Below are positions 56,287 through 64,000 of a stretch of 64,000 nt of DNA, piece after piece. The DNA is from Paenibacillus sp. 32352 (lineage in GTDB: Bacteria > Bacillota > Bacilli > Paenibacillales > NBRC-103111). Where the stretch lies: assembly GCF_002042965.1 (NCBI RefSeq), contig NZ_MZNT01000012.1, positions 62,001 to 126,000 of the forward strand, in the 5' to 3' direction. The notes beneath the pieces are model-generated. The model was not told where the DNA came from. It did no database searches and worked only from the letters and a program-made list of their open reading frames with translations. How positions within the stretch are numbered: the stretch's first letter is position 1; every line of letters starts with the position of its first letter. Made by a program: the position numbers and the translations under genes.

Positions 56287-58323
56287 ATGAAAGAGGCCAC
56301 CACAGAACTGCTCACAAGCAAAGGCAGGATCAGAATCGATCAGGCTTCACAGAATGGGGGCGGCATACGTTCTCTGCAGCAAGCAGAGGAAAAGATACTG
56401 TCTGATCTCATCAACGCACTTCTGGCAGAAGGCTTGTGGGATGTTGGCGGACGCGGTGAAATCATCGAAGCGGGAGAGCTGCTGTCTACGGATAGCTTCG
56501 CAGGGAGTGTTCTTAGGGCTCTGCTTACGGCAGAGGATCACGAGCTGTCCGAGCGTAGGTCATCTTCTGATTGCATAAAGCTGTTTCGCTGGCGTCGTCT
56601 TCCTTCGGATGCATCGTATCTGCTGTTTCCGGTCCGGCCGGCGATCGTTCAGGCCTATCGTCATGTGACCGGGGGAGGCGTGTATGAGGTGTCCCCGGCA
56701 GCACAGGCTGTTCCTGTCCGTATTGGTGCTATGGAAGTATGGGGCCGTATAACAGGTGCATTATACCCGGTGAACGCTGGTCAAACGGAGGGGGAGAAGG
56801 AAAACGGCGTGACCCGCTTGACAAAGCTGCTGCAGCTGACGCTGGAGCAAACCGGCTGGACCTGCGAGGAGCAGTCTGGTACCTCACAGGTCTCCATCGG
56901 CACGAATCCGCCGCAATTGGAGGATTTGGCAGGTCTTGAGCGGCTGGCAGCCTTCCGGGATCGCCCGTTTCATCCGGTCGCGAAGGCCAAGGGGGGCTGG
57001 AGTCGGCAGGATTACCAGAGCTACAGTGCAGAATTCGGGCAGCCGATCACGCTGCGATGGGTTGCGGTGCAGCGACGGCATTTACTGCAAAGCGGAGGCT
57101 CTCGAGTGTCAGAAACGGACGCTCCGCCAAGCCCTGCGGAGCTGCTGCTGAGCGTGGAGGAGCAGGGACTGTTGAAGAAAGCTATGCAGCGACTTCAGCT
57201 GCCGGAGGATGAATATATCGCGCTGCCCGTTCACCCTTGGCAGCTGGACGTAATCCTGCCTGTAATGCTCGCGATCGAGCAGGCAGCAGGTGACTTCGTG
57301 CCGTTGGATGTGGTGACCGGCACTTATTATGCGAGCTCGTCCGCTCGTTCCTTAGCTCCGGCCAGCGGAGGTACGGCGCATGTGAAGCTGCCCCTTGGAA
57401 TTGTATCGCTTGGTGCTGTCCGCTATTTGCCTGCGGTACACATGATGAATGGGGAGCGCGGACAGCGCCTGCTGGAGCAGGCGAAAGAACGTGATCCCGT
57501 ACTTCGGGATCAGTTAAGCCTGTGCGACGAAACATGCTGGTGGGCTTACCTGCCGGAATCTGCCGATTATTTTGACGATCCGCCGAGACATTTGTCCGCT
57601 TTGGTTCGAAAATATCCATCCAGCTCGATGGAGTCGGATGGAACGGCACTCGTGCCGATGTCGGCATTGGCAGCCTATGCGCTGAACGGCTCGCATGTTT
57701 TGGATGCATGGATGCGGGTGAAGGGGGAGGAGCCGAGCCCAGCAGGAGCCGAGGTATTGTTCGGCGAGGTATGCCTGCACTTTCTCCATCTTTGCTTGCG
57801 GCTGTTCCGGCTAGGTGTCATGCCCGAAATTCACGGGCAGAATGCGGTGCTTGTTGTAAAGGACGGGCATGCAGCAGGTCTGCTGCTCCGAGATCACGAT
57901 TCTGTCCGCTTGTACCTTCCGTGGATGGAAGAAAATGGGCTCGCTGATCCCTGCTACAAGATGAAGCCGGGTTATCCTAATTCCTTGTATAACGTGACAC
58001 CTCAAAAGCTCTTGTACTATTTGCAAACCTTAGGCATTCAGGTCAATCTATATTCCATTCTTGAAGCGGTCGCCGAACATTACGGTATCCATGAGAGTCG
58101 GTTATGGCAGGTAATGAAAAGCAGCCTCCTGCAGGCTATGGAGCTAGCAGAGCTCTCTTCCGACGTCAGAGCTATTGTCGAGCAAGCGATGTTTGATCAA
58201 CCGGTTTGGCCATGGAAAAACCTGCTCAAGCCGCTGCTGGAGCAGGAGGGAGTTCCTTCGGGCAGCATGCCTTCAGGCGCCGGGCAATCGGTGAATCCGT
58301 TTCATCGTTTGAGCCTCAACTGA
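56287..58323 (+). CDS. NIS siderophore synthetase (IucA/IucC family), third of three, long form
   Basis: 678 residues, about 60-90 longer than usual, with a start behind AGGAGGTG. Motifs: RPFHPVAKAKGGW near 225, ALPVHPWQLDV near 312, HVKLPLGI near 365, EIHGQNAVLVVKDGHAAGLL near 515, RDHDSVRLY near 540. At the ATP site where the other two have S-x-R-T, this one reads SSARSLAP. The end (YLQTLGIQVNLYSILEAVAE) is well formed. It closes the operon; a terminator follows 20 bases later. It is probably the counterpart of SbnF or SbnC. Confidence 0.9.
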   Translation: MKEATTELLTSKGRIRIDQASQNGGGIRSLQQAEEKILSDLINALLAEGLWDVGGRGEIIEAGELLSTDSFAGSVLRALLTAEDHELSERRSSSDCIKLFRWRRLPSDASYLLFPVRPAIVQAYRHVTGGGVYEVSPAAQAVPVRIGAMEVWGRITGALYPVNAGQTEGEKENGVTRLTKLLQLTLEQTGWTCEEQSGTSQVSIGTNPPQLEDLAGLERLAAFRDRPFHPVAKAKGGWSRQDYQSYSAEFGQPITLRWVAVQRRHLLQSGGSRVSETDAPPSPAELLLSVEEQGLLKKAMQRLQLPEDEYIALPVHPWQLDVILPVMLAIEQAAGDFVPLDVVTGTYYASSSARSLAPASGGTAHVKLPLGIVSLGAVRYLPAVHMMNGERGQRLLEQAKERDPVLRDQLSLCDETCWWAYLPESADYFDDPPRHLSALVRKYPSSSMESDGTALVPMSALAAYALNGSHVLDAWMRVKGEEPSPAGAEVLFGEVCLHFLHLCLRLFRLGVMPEIHGQNAVLVVKDGHAAGLLLRDHDSVRLYLPWMEENGLADPCYKMKPGYPNSLYNVTPQKLLYYLQTLGIQVNLYSILEAVAEHYGIHESRLWQVMKSSLLQAMELAELSSDVRAIVEQAMFDQPVWPWKNLLKPLLEQEGVPSGSMPSGAGQSVNPFHRLSLN

Positions 58324-58342
58324 AAAGCTCACAAGAATAAAA

Positions 58343-58384
58343 CAAATCCCCCACTGAAATATCAGCAGGGGATTTGCCTTTTTT
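58343..58384 (+). terminator. Terminator of the siderophore biosynthesis operon
   Basis: CAAATCCCC, 16-base loop, GGGGATTTG, then CCTTTTTT. A perfect 9-bp stem. Confidence 0.88.
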
Positions 58385-58509
58385 ACCATCCATATGGCTT
58401 TATATTTCTCCCCTCACATTGGCAGCAGTTCGGGAAAACTATTGAAGTGCGAACACTGCTTTACCAAAAGCGCTTGAAGAATCGGCGAATTTCCATTAAA
58501 AAGTACCCG

Positions 58510-60792
58510 CTACCGCAGCTCACCGCGTAAATAACTGCCGGTGATCGATCGCGCAGCATCACCGTGCCCTTCGATCAGCTGTCGCGGTGTCCCCTGGAAC
58601 ATGACGGTGCCGCCTCGGGTTCCACTTTCCGGGCCCATATCGATGATCCAGTCGGCGCTCCGGATGATGTCCGGGTGATGTTCGATGACGATGACCGTAT
58701 TGCCGGCGTCAACCAACCGGTTCAAGATGTCGATCATCAGTCCGACATCGGATATGTGGAGGCCTGTCGTCGGCTCGTCCATGACGTAAATGCTGCCCGC
58801 CTTATGCAGTTCGCAGGCGAGCTTCAGCCGTTGGCGCTCGCCGCCCGACAGGGTACTCAGCGGCTGTCCGAGCGTTACGTAGCCTAGCCCGACGTCCGAG
58901 ACCGCCTGTAGGCGGCGACGGATGGCCGGCTGTTTGTCGAAAATAGCCAAGGCCTCTTCCGTTGTTAGCTCCAGTACATCTGATATGGATCGGTCTTGAT
59001 ACCGGTAGCGCAGCACTTCCTCCTTGAACCTACGGCCGCCGCACGTTTCACAGACGGTACGTATCCCCTCCATGAAGGCGAGATCCGTATAGAGGACGCC
59101 GAGCCCCTGGCACGTCTGGCATGCGCCCGATGAATTAAAGCTGAACAGGGAGGCGCTCACGGCATTCACCCGTGCAAACAGCTTGCGCAGCTCATCCATT
59201 ATGCCCGTATATGTTGCCGGGTTCGAGCGGACTGAAGCCCCGACGGCCGACTGATCTGTCGCAATCGTCTCCGGGTAGCGCGATAGAAACTCGCCATTGA
59301 TCAATGAGCTTTTGCCGGAGCCAGCTACGCCGGTCACGACCGTCAGCACGCCTGCCGGGATGTCAACCGATACCCGCTTTAAGTTATGAAGCGTCGCATC
59401 GACGATCGGGTACATACCGGTCGGTTTACGGACATCCTTGCGAAGCGGTACCTCGTGCCGCATGTGACGGCCCGTTTGCGTATCTGCACGCAGCAGTCCT
59501 TCTACGTCCCCTTCATAGACAATCCGCCCGCCATTCACACCGGCATGGGGGCCAACATCAACGATATGATCGGCTGATGCGATGACGTCACGGTCGTGCT
59601 CGACGACGAGCACCGTGTTTCCCTTGTCGCACAGTCGGCGGAGCAGCCGATTCAACCGAATGACATCCCTCGGGTGCAGCCCGGCGCTTGGTTCGTCGAA
59701 AATGTATAGCATGTCGGTCAGGCTGCTGCCGAGGTGGCGCACCATCTTGACTCGCTGCGATTCGCCTCCGGATAGCGACGCCGTTTCCCGGTCGAGGCTA
59801 AGGTAATCGAGTCCGATGTCGATCAGCTGCTGCAGCCGCTCGGTCAGCGCGGACGTTACGGTCACCGCTTCCGGCTCCCGAATGCCATGAACGACTCGTA
59901 TGAGCTCTCGGATCTCCATGGCGGCCATCTCTGCGATGTTCAAACTGCCGATACGACAACCTAGCGCTTCTTGATTGAGCCGCGTCCCACGACAGAGCGG
60001 GCAGGGGTTGCAGGACATATACGGCTGAGCGCGACTTAACGTCGCTTCGGCTATTTCCTCCGAATCCCGCTTGATGTAAAGCCGTTCAAATTTCGTAATG
60101 ACACCCTCGTAGCTGGCTTCCATCGGGCCGGTCGGTGTATCGAACGTTATTTTCGCTTCCTTGCCGCGAATACCGTATAGCAGCAAGTTCCATTCCTCTT
60201 CAGAGTAATCTCCCAGTTTCTTGTCGTTGTCGAACAACCCCGACATGACGTACAGCTTCCAATACCACGTGCCTACGCGGAATGTCGGAAAGGCAATGCC
60301 GCCTTCGTTCAACGATTTCTCCCGGTCCAACAGCTTGCCAGGATCCGCCGTGACGATCTTCCCGACACCATGGCATTCTGGACACATCCCGGCTGGTTCG
60401 TTGAAGGAGAAAGCGTTGGAATGACCGACGAACGGTTGCCCGACACGTGAAAACAAAAGCCGCAAGAGTGTGTAGGTATCTGTAATTGTACCGACAGTCG
60501 ATCGCGAGTTGCCGCCAAGCCGCTTTTGGTCGACGACGATGGCAGGGGAAAGGTTTTCGATCGCTTCCGCATCGGGCTTGCTGAATTTCGGGAGCCGGTT
60601 ACGGATGAACGCGCTGAACGTTTCATTTAACTCCCGCCGCGCCTCGGCACCGATCGTGTCAAAAACAAGCGACGACTTGCCGGATCCAGATACCCCGGTG
60701 AAAACCGTCAGCTTCCGCTTCGGGACAAAAAGCGTGACATCCTTCAAGTTGTTTTCACGTGCGCCTTTTATGAAGATGCAATTTTGATCCAT
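58510..60792 (-). CDS. Short UvrA-like ABC ATPase (DrrC-type)
   Basis: 760 residues; canonical UvrA is about 940-960, whereas the DrrC daunorubicin-resistance protein is about 760. Two ATPase halves are present: Walker A GVSGSGKSS near 33 and GVAGSGKSS near 490, with signatures SLSGGESQRVKMVRHLG and TLSGGERQRLKLACELH. Zinc-binding pairs are CPECHG, CNPCPLC, CQTCQG and CETCGG. The missing length matches loss of the UvrB-binding insert. Such proteins may release drugs or other ligands from DNA. Divergent from the gene at 60994. Confidence 0.88.
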   Translation of the reverse strand: MDQNCIFIKGARENNLKDVTLFVPKRKLTVFTGVSGSGKSSLVFDTIGAEARRELNETFSAFIRNRLPKFSKPDAEAIENLSPAIVVDQKRLGGNSRSTVGTITDTYTLLRLLFSRVGQPFVGHSNAFSFNEPAGMCPECHGVGKIVTADPGKLLDREKSLNEGGIAFPTFRVGTWYWKLYVMSGLFDNDKKLGDYSEEEWNLLLYGIRGKEAKITFDTPTGPMEASYEGVITKFERLYIKRDSEEIAEATLSRAQPYMSCNPCPLCRGTRLNQEALGCRIGSLNIAEMAAMEIRELIRVVHGIREPEAVTVTSALTERLQQLIDIGLDYLSLDRETASLSGGESQRVKMVRHLGSSLTDMLYIFDEPSAGLHPRDVIRLNRLLRRLCDKGNTVLVVEHDRDVIASADHIVDVGPHAGVNGGRIVYEGDVEGLLRADTQTGRHMRHEVPLRKDVRKPTGMYPIVDATLHNLKRVSVDIPAGVLTVVTGVAGSGKSSLINGEFLSRYPETIATDQSAVGASVRSNPATYTGIMDELRKLFARVNAVSASLFSFNSSGACQTCQGLGVLYTDLAFMEGIRTVCETCGGRRFKEEVLRYRYQDRSISDVLELTTEEALAIFDKQPAIRRRLQAVSDVGLGYVTLGQPLSTLSGGERQRLKLACELHKAGSIYVMDEPTTGLHISDVGLMIDILNRLVDAGNTVIVIEHHPDIIRSADWIIDMGPESGTRGGTVMFQGTPRQLIEGHGDAARSITGSYLRGELR

Positions 60793-60993
60793 GCTTTTAA
60801 CACCCTTCCAGTAGTTTATTACACGAATCAGTATACTGGGGTATTTATGCCATCTTCTGTCATATTCAAGCAGGGAATGAAACTAACAGGCAGCATAGTT
60901 GAAAAGTTACTCGATCCTGTCGCTAATATGACATAAGGTGACGTATATAAGGTTTATAATGAGGGGTATATTAACGAAAAGGAGTAAAATATC

Positions 60994-61551
60994 ATGAAAC
61001 GAAGAATAATTTTAGATTTAGCAGTTACTTTAGATGGTTTTATTGAAGGGAAGAATGGGGAAGTAGATTGGTGTATTATGGACTCTGAGCTGGGGTTTAC
61101 TAATTTCTTAAATCAAATAGATACTATTTTTTATGGAAGAAAAAGCTATGATTTATGGGGACAGTATACTCCAGGAACGGAACAAACTGATGTCGAAGGA
61201 GAAATATGGGACTTAGTTCATAGTAAAGAGAAGTATGTGTTCTCCCGGACAAAAAAAGGGACAGATCATAAAGCAATATACATTAATGATAATATTCTCG
61301 AAGAAGTAAATAAATTAAAGAGTAAGCCTGGCAAAGACATTTGGCTATATGGCGGGGCAAGTCTTATTACAACTTTTATCAATTTAGGACTTGTTGATGT
61401 ATTTAGATTATCTGTTCACCCCGTTATATTGGGAGAAGGAAAACCATTGTTTAATGAAATAAAACAGAGGTTGAATCTAAAATTAGTGGATACTAGAACG
61501 TTCTCTTCTGGCGTAGTGCAACTAATCTATCATTTGAACAAGAATGAATAA
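60994..61551 (+). CDS. RibD C-terminal / dihydrofolate-reductase-like protein
   Basis: 185 residues, ATG behind AAAAGGAG. The family opening IILDLAVTLDGFIEGKNGEV, the phrase IDTIFYGRKSYDLWGQY near 45, and KDIWLYGGASLITTFINLGL near 110 are typical of the YwjB/RibD-C group of small DHFR-like reductases. True folate activity is doubtful for this group. AT-rich compared with neighbours. A TATAAT at 60955-60960 lies 39 bases upstream of the ATG, without a good -35. Confidence 0.88.
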   Translation: MKRRIILDLAVTLDGFIEGKNGEVDWCIMDSELGFTNFLNQIDTIFYGRKSYDLWGQYTPGTEQTDVEGEIWDLVHSKEKYVFSRTKKGTDHKAIYINDNILEEVNKLKSKPGKDIWLYGGASLITTFINLGLVDVFRLSVHPVILGEGKPLFNEIKQRLNLKLVDTRTFSSGVVQLIYHLNKNE

Positions 61552-61592
61552 TTGCAAGTGAATTTATGGGATCAAGCTTTTGTCAAACGGAA

Positions 61593-61625
61593 AGACCTTG
61601 TCGTAACTGACGGGGTCTCTTTCTT
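61593..61625 (+). terminator. Terminator after the DHFR-like gene
   Basis: AGACCTTGTC, 6-base loop, GACGGGGTCT, then CTTTCTTTT. A 10-bp stem with two G-T pairs. Confidence 0.7.
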
Positions 61626-61697
61626 TTGCGGTCATATTCCATTTTCTCAGTAAACATTAAGGAAACTTTCATGAGTATTTCAGAGAGAGGAGGCATA

Positions 61698-61769
61698 ATG
61701 AAATTTATTATTTATGATCACAAAAATTCTCTCACCGAGATAAAACATAGGAGGTATTGGCTAACATGA
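61698..61769 (+). CDS. 23-residue leader peptide translationally coupled to the next gene
   Basis: An ATG at 61698 follows AGAGGAGGCATA, a near-ideal SD. The frame starts MKFIIYDHKNSLTEIK and stops at TGA 61767-61769, overlapping the next ATG as ATGA. It contains the AGGAGGT that serves as SD for that gene. The peptide is basic at its end (KHRRYW). Its role may be coupling of translation; no family was recognised. Confidence 0.5.
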   Translation: MKFIIYDHKNSLTEIKHRRYWLT

Positions 61770-62107
61770 AACAATCCAAATGGTTTAAATGGCAGGTTGG
61801 TATGGTGGCTTCGGTCATTGCAGCTTTTCTCTTCCATGAAGTGAAAGCAAGCTCAGCATTCGAGCAAGCGACAACAGCTGCCAAAAACAGCACCACGGAC
61901 CCAAAGATCTCAGCGAATGCTGGGACAGAAGATTATATGGATCGTTGGGCTAGTCAAGCAATGTCCGGCTCTAGCGATACGCCTGGTTCTTCAAGTTTAA
62001 CCAACCCGAGCACCAAGAATAACCAAAACGATTTATCCGGCAACACGGAGAGGCGCTCGAGCCACAACTCGGACACGTTCTCCCGCTCAAAGACTGGAAG
62101 ATCGTAA
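61766..62107 (+). CDS. Small exported protein with Ser/Thr/Asn-rich tail
   Basis: 113 residues from the ATG at 61766 (AGGAGGT 10 bases upstream; the in-frame TTG at 61757 is too close). Residues about 10-26 form a signal anchor (VGMVASVIAAFLFHEVKASS). The rest is low-complexity and hydrophilic, rich in Ser, Thr, Asn and Gly. It lies 37 bases before ApbE. It lacks an obvious ApbE flavinylation motif of the SGAT type, so a role as FMN carrier is not supported by the sequence. Confidence 0.65.
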   Translation: MKQSKWFKWQVGMVASVIAAFLFHEVKASSAFEQATTAAKNSTTDPKISANAGTEDYMDRWASQAMSGSSDTPGSSSLTNPSTKNNQNDLSGNTERRSSHNSDTFSRSKTGRS

Positions 62108-62144
62108 TCGCCGGCCTGCATGTCATTATTGAAAAGAGGGATAC

Positions 62145-63146
62145 ATGATGTCGTCCATGAACGTTACCCAATTTAATACGCTTGGTCAATATGAATGTAG
62201 CTTCCGCGCCATGAATACCTGGATCGAGGTTAAGTTCCAAGCTGCGGAAAATGAGGTAGAGAATTTGATCCATCTCGCAAAAAACTGGTTTGAGACGGTT
62301 GAACAGTGCTTCAGTCGATTTCGGGCGAATAGCGAGTTGTGTTATCTGAATCGGTCGGCCGGCAAACCGTGCTTGGTATCGGACCCCATGCTAGAAGTCT
62401 TGCAGCTTGCAGAGCTGTACCGCGTCAAGACAGATCACATATTCGAACCCTTCGTATTGCAGGCGTTGATAGAAGCGGGCTATTGTGAATCTTTCGAGCT
62501 GCTCAACATAGATAGAGTGGATTCAAGTCCGTTCCGCGATAAGGCCCAAGCTTATCCATTAATCGCTCTGGATATTAAGATGAAATCCGTACTCCTGCCG
62601 GCGGGCTTACATCTGGATCTGGGCGGAATCGTCAAAAGCTGGTCGGTTAAACGCTTCGCTTCTTATCTTCGGAATAAGCGTTTCGTAGAAAAAGGCCTCA
62701 TAAACGCGGGAGGAGATCTCCTTGCATGGAACTCTAGTGAAGAAAGAACGCACCAGTGGTCTATCGGGATCGAAGATCCCTGGAATCCCAATAAAGAGCT
62801 TTGCGTAATTAACCGCAACAATTTGGCAGTCGCGACCTCCAGTACTTTAGGCAGACAATGGACCAACAGCCAAGGAGCTCAGCATCATCTGATCGATCCG
62901 CGCACGATGCAGCCGAGTACGAGCGATACGGTGCAATGTACGGTCATAGGGCAAGACCCGGTTGAATGCGAAATCTGGTCCAAAACCATTTGCATTCTAG
63001 GCAGAGAGGAAGGAACGCAGATGCTCTTGGCACGTGCCCCCGGTTATGAAGCGCTGGTGTTTACGGAAGACTACCAGAGTCATTTTTATGGGAAAAGTGA
63101 ATTGTGGAAGACAGTCGATACGGATGAATTTCATTTTACGGATTAA
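62145..63146 (+). CDS. apbE: FAD:protein FMN transferase (ApbE)
   Basis: 333 residues, ATG pair behind AGAGGG. ApbE phrases in order: EQCFSRFRANSELCYLNRSA near 50, LHLDLGGIVKSWSVKRFASY near 155, INAGGDLLAWNS, IGIEDPWNP, and HHLIDPRTMQPST near 245, which holds the metal-binding residues. The usual DLGGIAKGY is altered to DLGGIVKSW. ApbE transfers FMN from FAD to Thr/Ser of exported redox proteins. It is cotranscribed with a small exported protein and a b-type membrane cytochrome, suggesting a membrane electron-transfer module. Confidence 0.9.
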   Translation: MMSSMNVTQFNTLGQYECSFRAMNTWIEVKFQAAENEVENLIHLAKNWFETVEQCFSRFRANSELCYLNRSAGKPCLVSDPMLEVLQLAELYRVKTDHIFEPFVLQALIEAGYCESFELLNIDRVDSSPFRDKAQAYPLIALDIKMKSVLLPAGLHLDLGGIVKSWSVKRFASYLRNKRFVEKGLINAGGDLLAWNSSEERTHQWSIGIEDPWNPNKELCVINRNNLAVATSSTLGRQWTNSQGAQHHLIDPRTMQPSTSDTVQCTVIGQDPVECEIWSKTICILGREEGTQMLLARAPGYEALVFTEDYQSHFYGKSELWKTVDTDEFHFTD

Positions 63147-63170
63147 TCAGAACGGATAGGAGGAGCCACT

Positions 63171-63731
63171 ATGCTGCAAACCATAATCAACTTACCGATG
63201 TGGCAGATTATTCGCTCATTAGGTATCGTATCTTATTTGTTTCTTGCTATCGGGATTTGTCTCGGGATATCCTATAGCATGCCAATCTTACCTGTAACTT
63301 GGAAAAAAAACATGTACAAGCTGCATAACTTCTTTACGCTCGCAGGCGCTGGAATCGGTTCGCTGCATGGCATTATTACAGTGATCGATGCATATATGCC
63401 GTATACATGGATAGAAGTATTGGTTCCTTTTACATCGAAGCAACACCCGATTTTGAATGGGCTCGGCACGATTTCCGGTTACCTTATGCTGATTGTGATC
63501 CTCACAACGGACCTCCGCAATAAGCTGAAAAAGTCTGTCTGGTTCGTCCTTCACTTAATGGCATATCCGTCATTTTTCATGGCCTTCATTCACGGATATT
63601 ACTTGGGTACGGACACCAGCAATTCTGCGGTTCATGTGATGTATCTCGTTACCATCGCTGCTGTATTAGGTGTATCCGTGATTCGCGGCTTCGTTCACGG
63701 CAAAGCCAGCCCTTCCCAAGCAACGAACTAA
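63171..63731 (+). CDS. Ferric-reductase-like b-type membrane cytochrome
   Basis: 186 residues with five or six membrane spans. Four conserved-looking histidines could bind two hemes: KLHNFF and GSLHGII in one helix pair, VLHLMAY and FIHGYYLG in another. This is the pattern of ferric reductase-like/YedZ-type membrane domains. There is no FAD/NADPH domain, so electrons would come from a partner. It is 24 bases after ApbE and its stop overlaps a terminator. Confidence 0.78.
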   Translation: MLQTIINLPMWQIIRSLGIVSYLFLAIGICLGISYSMPILPVTWKKNMYKLHNFFTLAGAGIGSLHGIITVIDAYMPYTWIEVLVPFTSKQHPILNGLGTISGYLMLIVILTTDLRNKLKKSVWFVLHLMAYPSFFMAFIHGYYLGTDTSNSAVHVMYLVTIAAVLGVSVIRGFVHGKASPSQATN

Positions 63732-63760
63732 GCCTTGGTGTCCCAAGGCTCTTTTGTTTT
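63731..63760 (+). terminator. Terminator of the apbE operon
   Basis: AGCCTTGG-TGTC-CCAAGGCT followed by CTTTTGTTTT. A perfect 8-bp stem. Confidence 0.88.
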
Positions 63761-63845
63761 ACAATCTCCTGAGAGCTAGTCTGCAGGTTTGAAAATATGT
63801 ACTTTCGGACCATTGAGTTCCAGGCAATCTCCACAGTATCTCACG

Positions 63846-64000
63846 TTAATGAATAGAAACCCACTTTAATTCCCACTCTTTGGACATGCTCGGCATAATT
63901 AATCCATGAATGCTCGCTCTTTTCACAAAGGTTCTTGTACGGTAGTAGAGCGGAGCCATTGGCATATCCGCCATCAATTGCTTCTCGGCATCGACAAGCA
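63846..64000 (-). CDS. Oligopeptide-binding protein (OppA-like), C-terminal end only
   Basis: A frame entering from the right edge on the - strand and ending at TAA 63848-63846. About 51 residues are visible; phrases QLMADMPMAPLYYRTRTFVK and WELKWVSIH match the conserved end of family-5 peptide-binding proteins (usually P-x-A-P-L-Y-Y then FKW). The gene continues outside the window. It converges on the apbE operon. Confidence 0.75.
   Translation of the reverse strand, partial: LVDAEKQLMADMPMAPLYYRTRTFVKRASIHGLIMPSMSKEWELKWVSIH

Overview
The window looks like a chromosomal segment of a Paenibacillus-type Firmicute. Supporting signs are strong AGGAGG-like ribosome binding sites, frequent TTG and GTG starts, large family-1 (CUT1) sugar ABC systems with DUF5696 and NHL/Yip1 partners, an AraC regulator fused to a siderophore-binding domain, an S-layer homology protein and Fur boxes of the Bacillus type. 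Species was not determined. No rRNA, tRNA, CRISPR array, IS element or phage gene was recognised.

Layout. (1) 1-13.7 kb: one long + strand carbohydrate-uptake operon. It holds a cut-off MsmX/UgpC-like ATPase, a very large secreted solute-binding protein, two permease pairs, an NHL-TPR-Yip1 membrane protein, a DUF5696 protein and a second lipoprotein solute-binding protein. (2) 13.7-17.5 kb: a convergent nitroreductase/FAD-monooxygenase pair and an orphan paralogue of the binding protein. Between them lie two divergent leaders that share a 15-nt inverted motif next to terminator hairpins. (3) 18-25.7 kb: an AraC regulator divergent from a catabolic operon (mutarotase-like, Gfo/Idh/MocA, sugar isomerase/epimerase, MocD-like desaturase-fold oxygenase, Rieske ferredoxin, aldo/keto reductase, creatininase family). 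This resembles rhizopine/inositol-ether catabolism. (4) 26-38.4 kb: a patchwork of HxlR and MarR regulators with redox genes, an ECF sigma/anti-sigma pair, an S-layer homology protein, an S41 protease, and several AT-rich genes that look like orphan immunity or unknown genes, plus gene remnants. (5) 38.5-58.3 kb: an iron-siderophore island. It carries an AraC-binding-protein regulator, a FhuD/FecCD/FecE importer, an MFS exporter, an LLM flavin monooxygenase, a LuxR-type regulator and a staphyloferrin-B-like NIS biosynthesis operon (SbnA, SbnB, two NIS synthetases, SbnG, SbnH, third NIS synthetase). Three Fur boxes punctuate it. (6) 58.5-64 kb: a short UvrA/DrrC-like protein, a RibD-C/DHFR-like gene, a small operon with a coupled leader peptide, an exported peptide, ApbE and a b-type membrane cytochrome, and the 3' end of an oligopeptide-binding protein gene.

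How it works together. The island at 38.5-58.3 kb is a nearly self-contained iron system: Fur represses, the AraC-binding-protein fusion probably senses the loaded siderophore, the SbnABGH-like enzymes make diaminopropionate, citrate and a decarboxylated unit, three NIS ligases join them, the MFS protein exports the product and the ABC importer recovers the iron complex. The 19-25.7 kb operon probably demethylates and then oxidises and opens a methylated cyclitol or sugar. The first 13.7 kb probably imports an oligosaccharide.

A roughly 152-bp dispersed repeat occurs twice in opposite orientation (12.2 kb and 47.2 kb). Each copy preserves a 30-codon open frame. All function calls come from reading motifs by eye; no alignment or database search was run.
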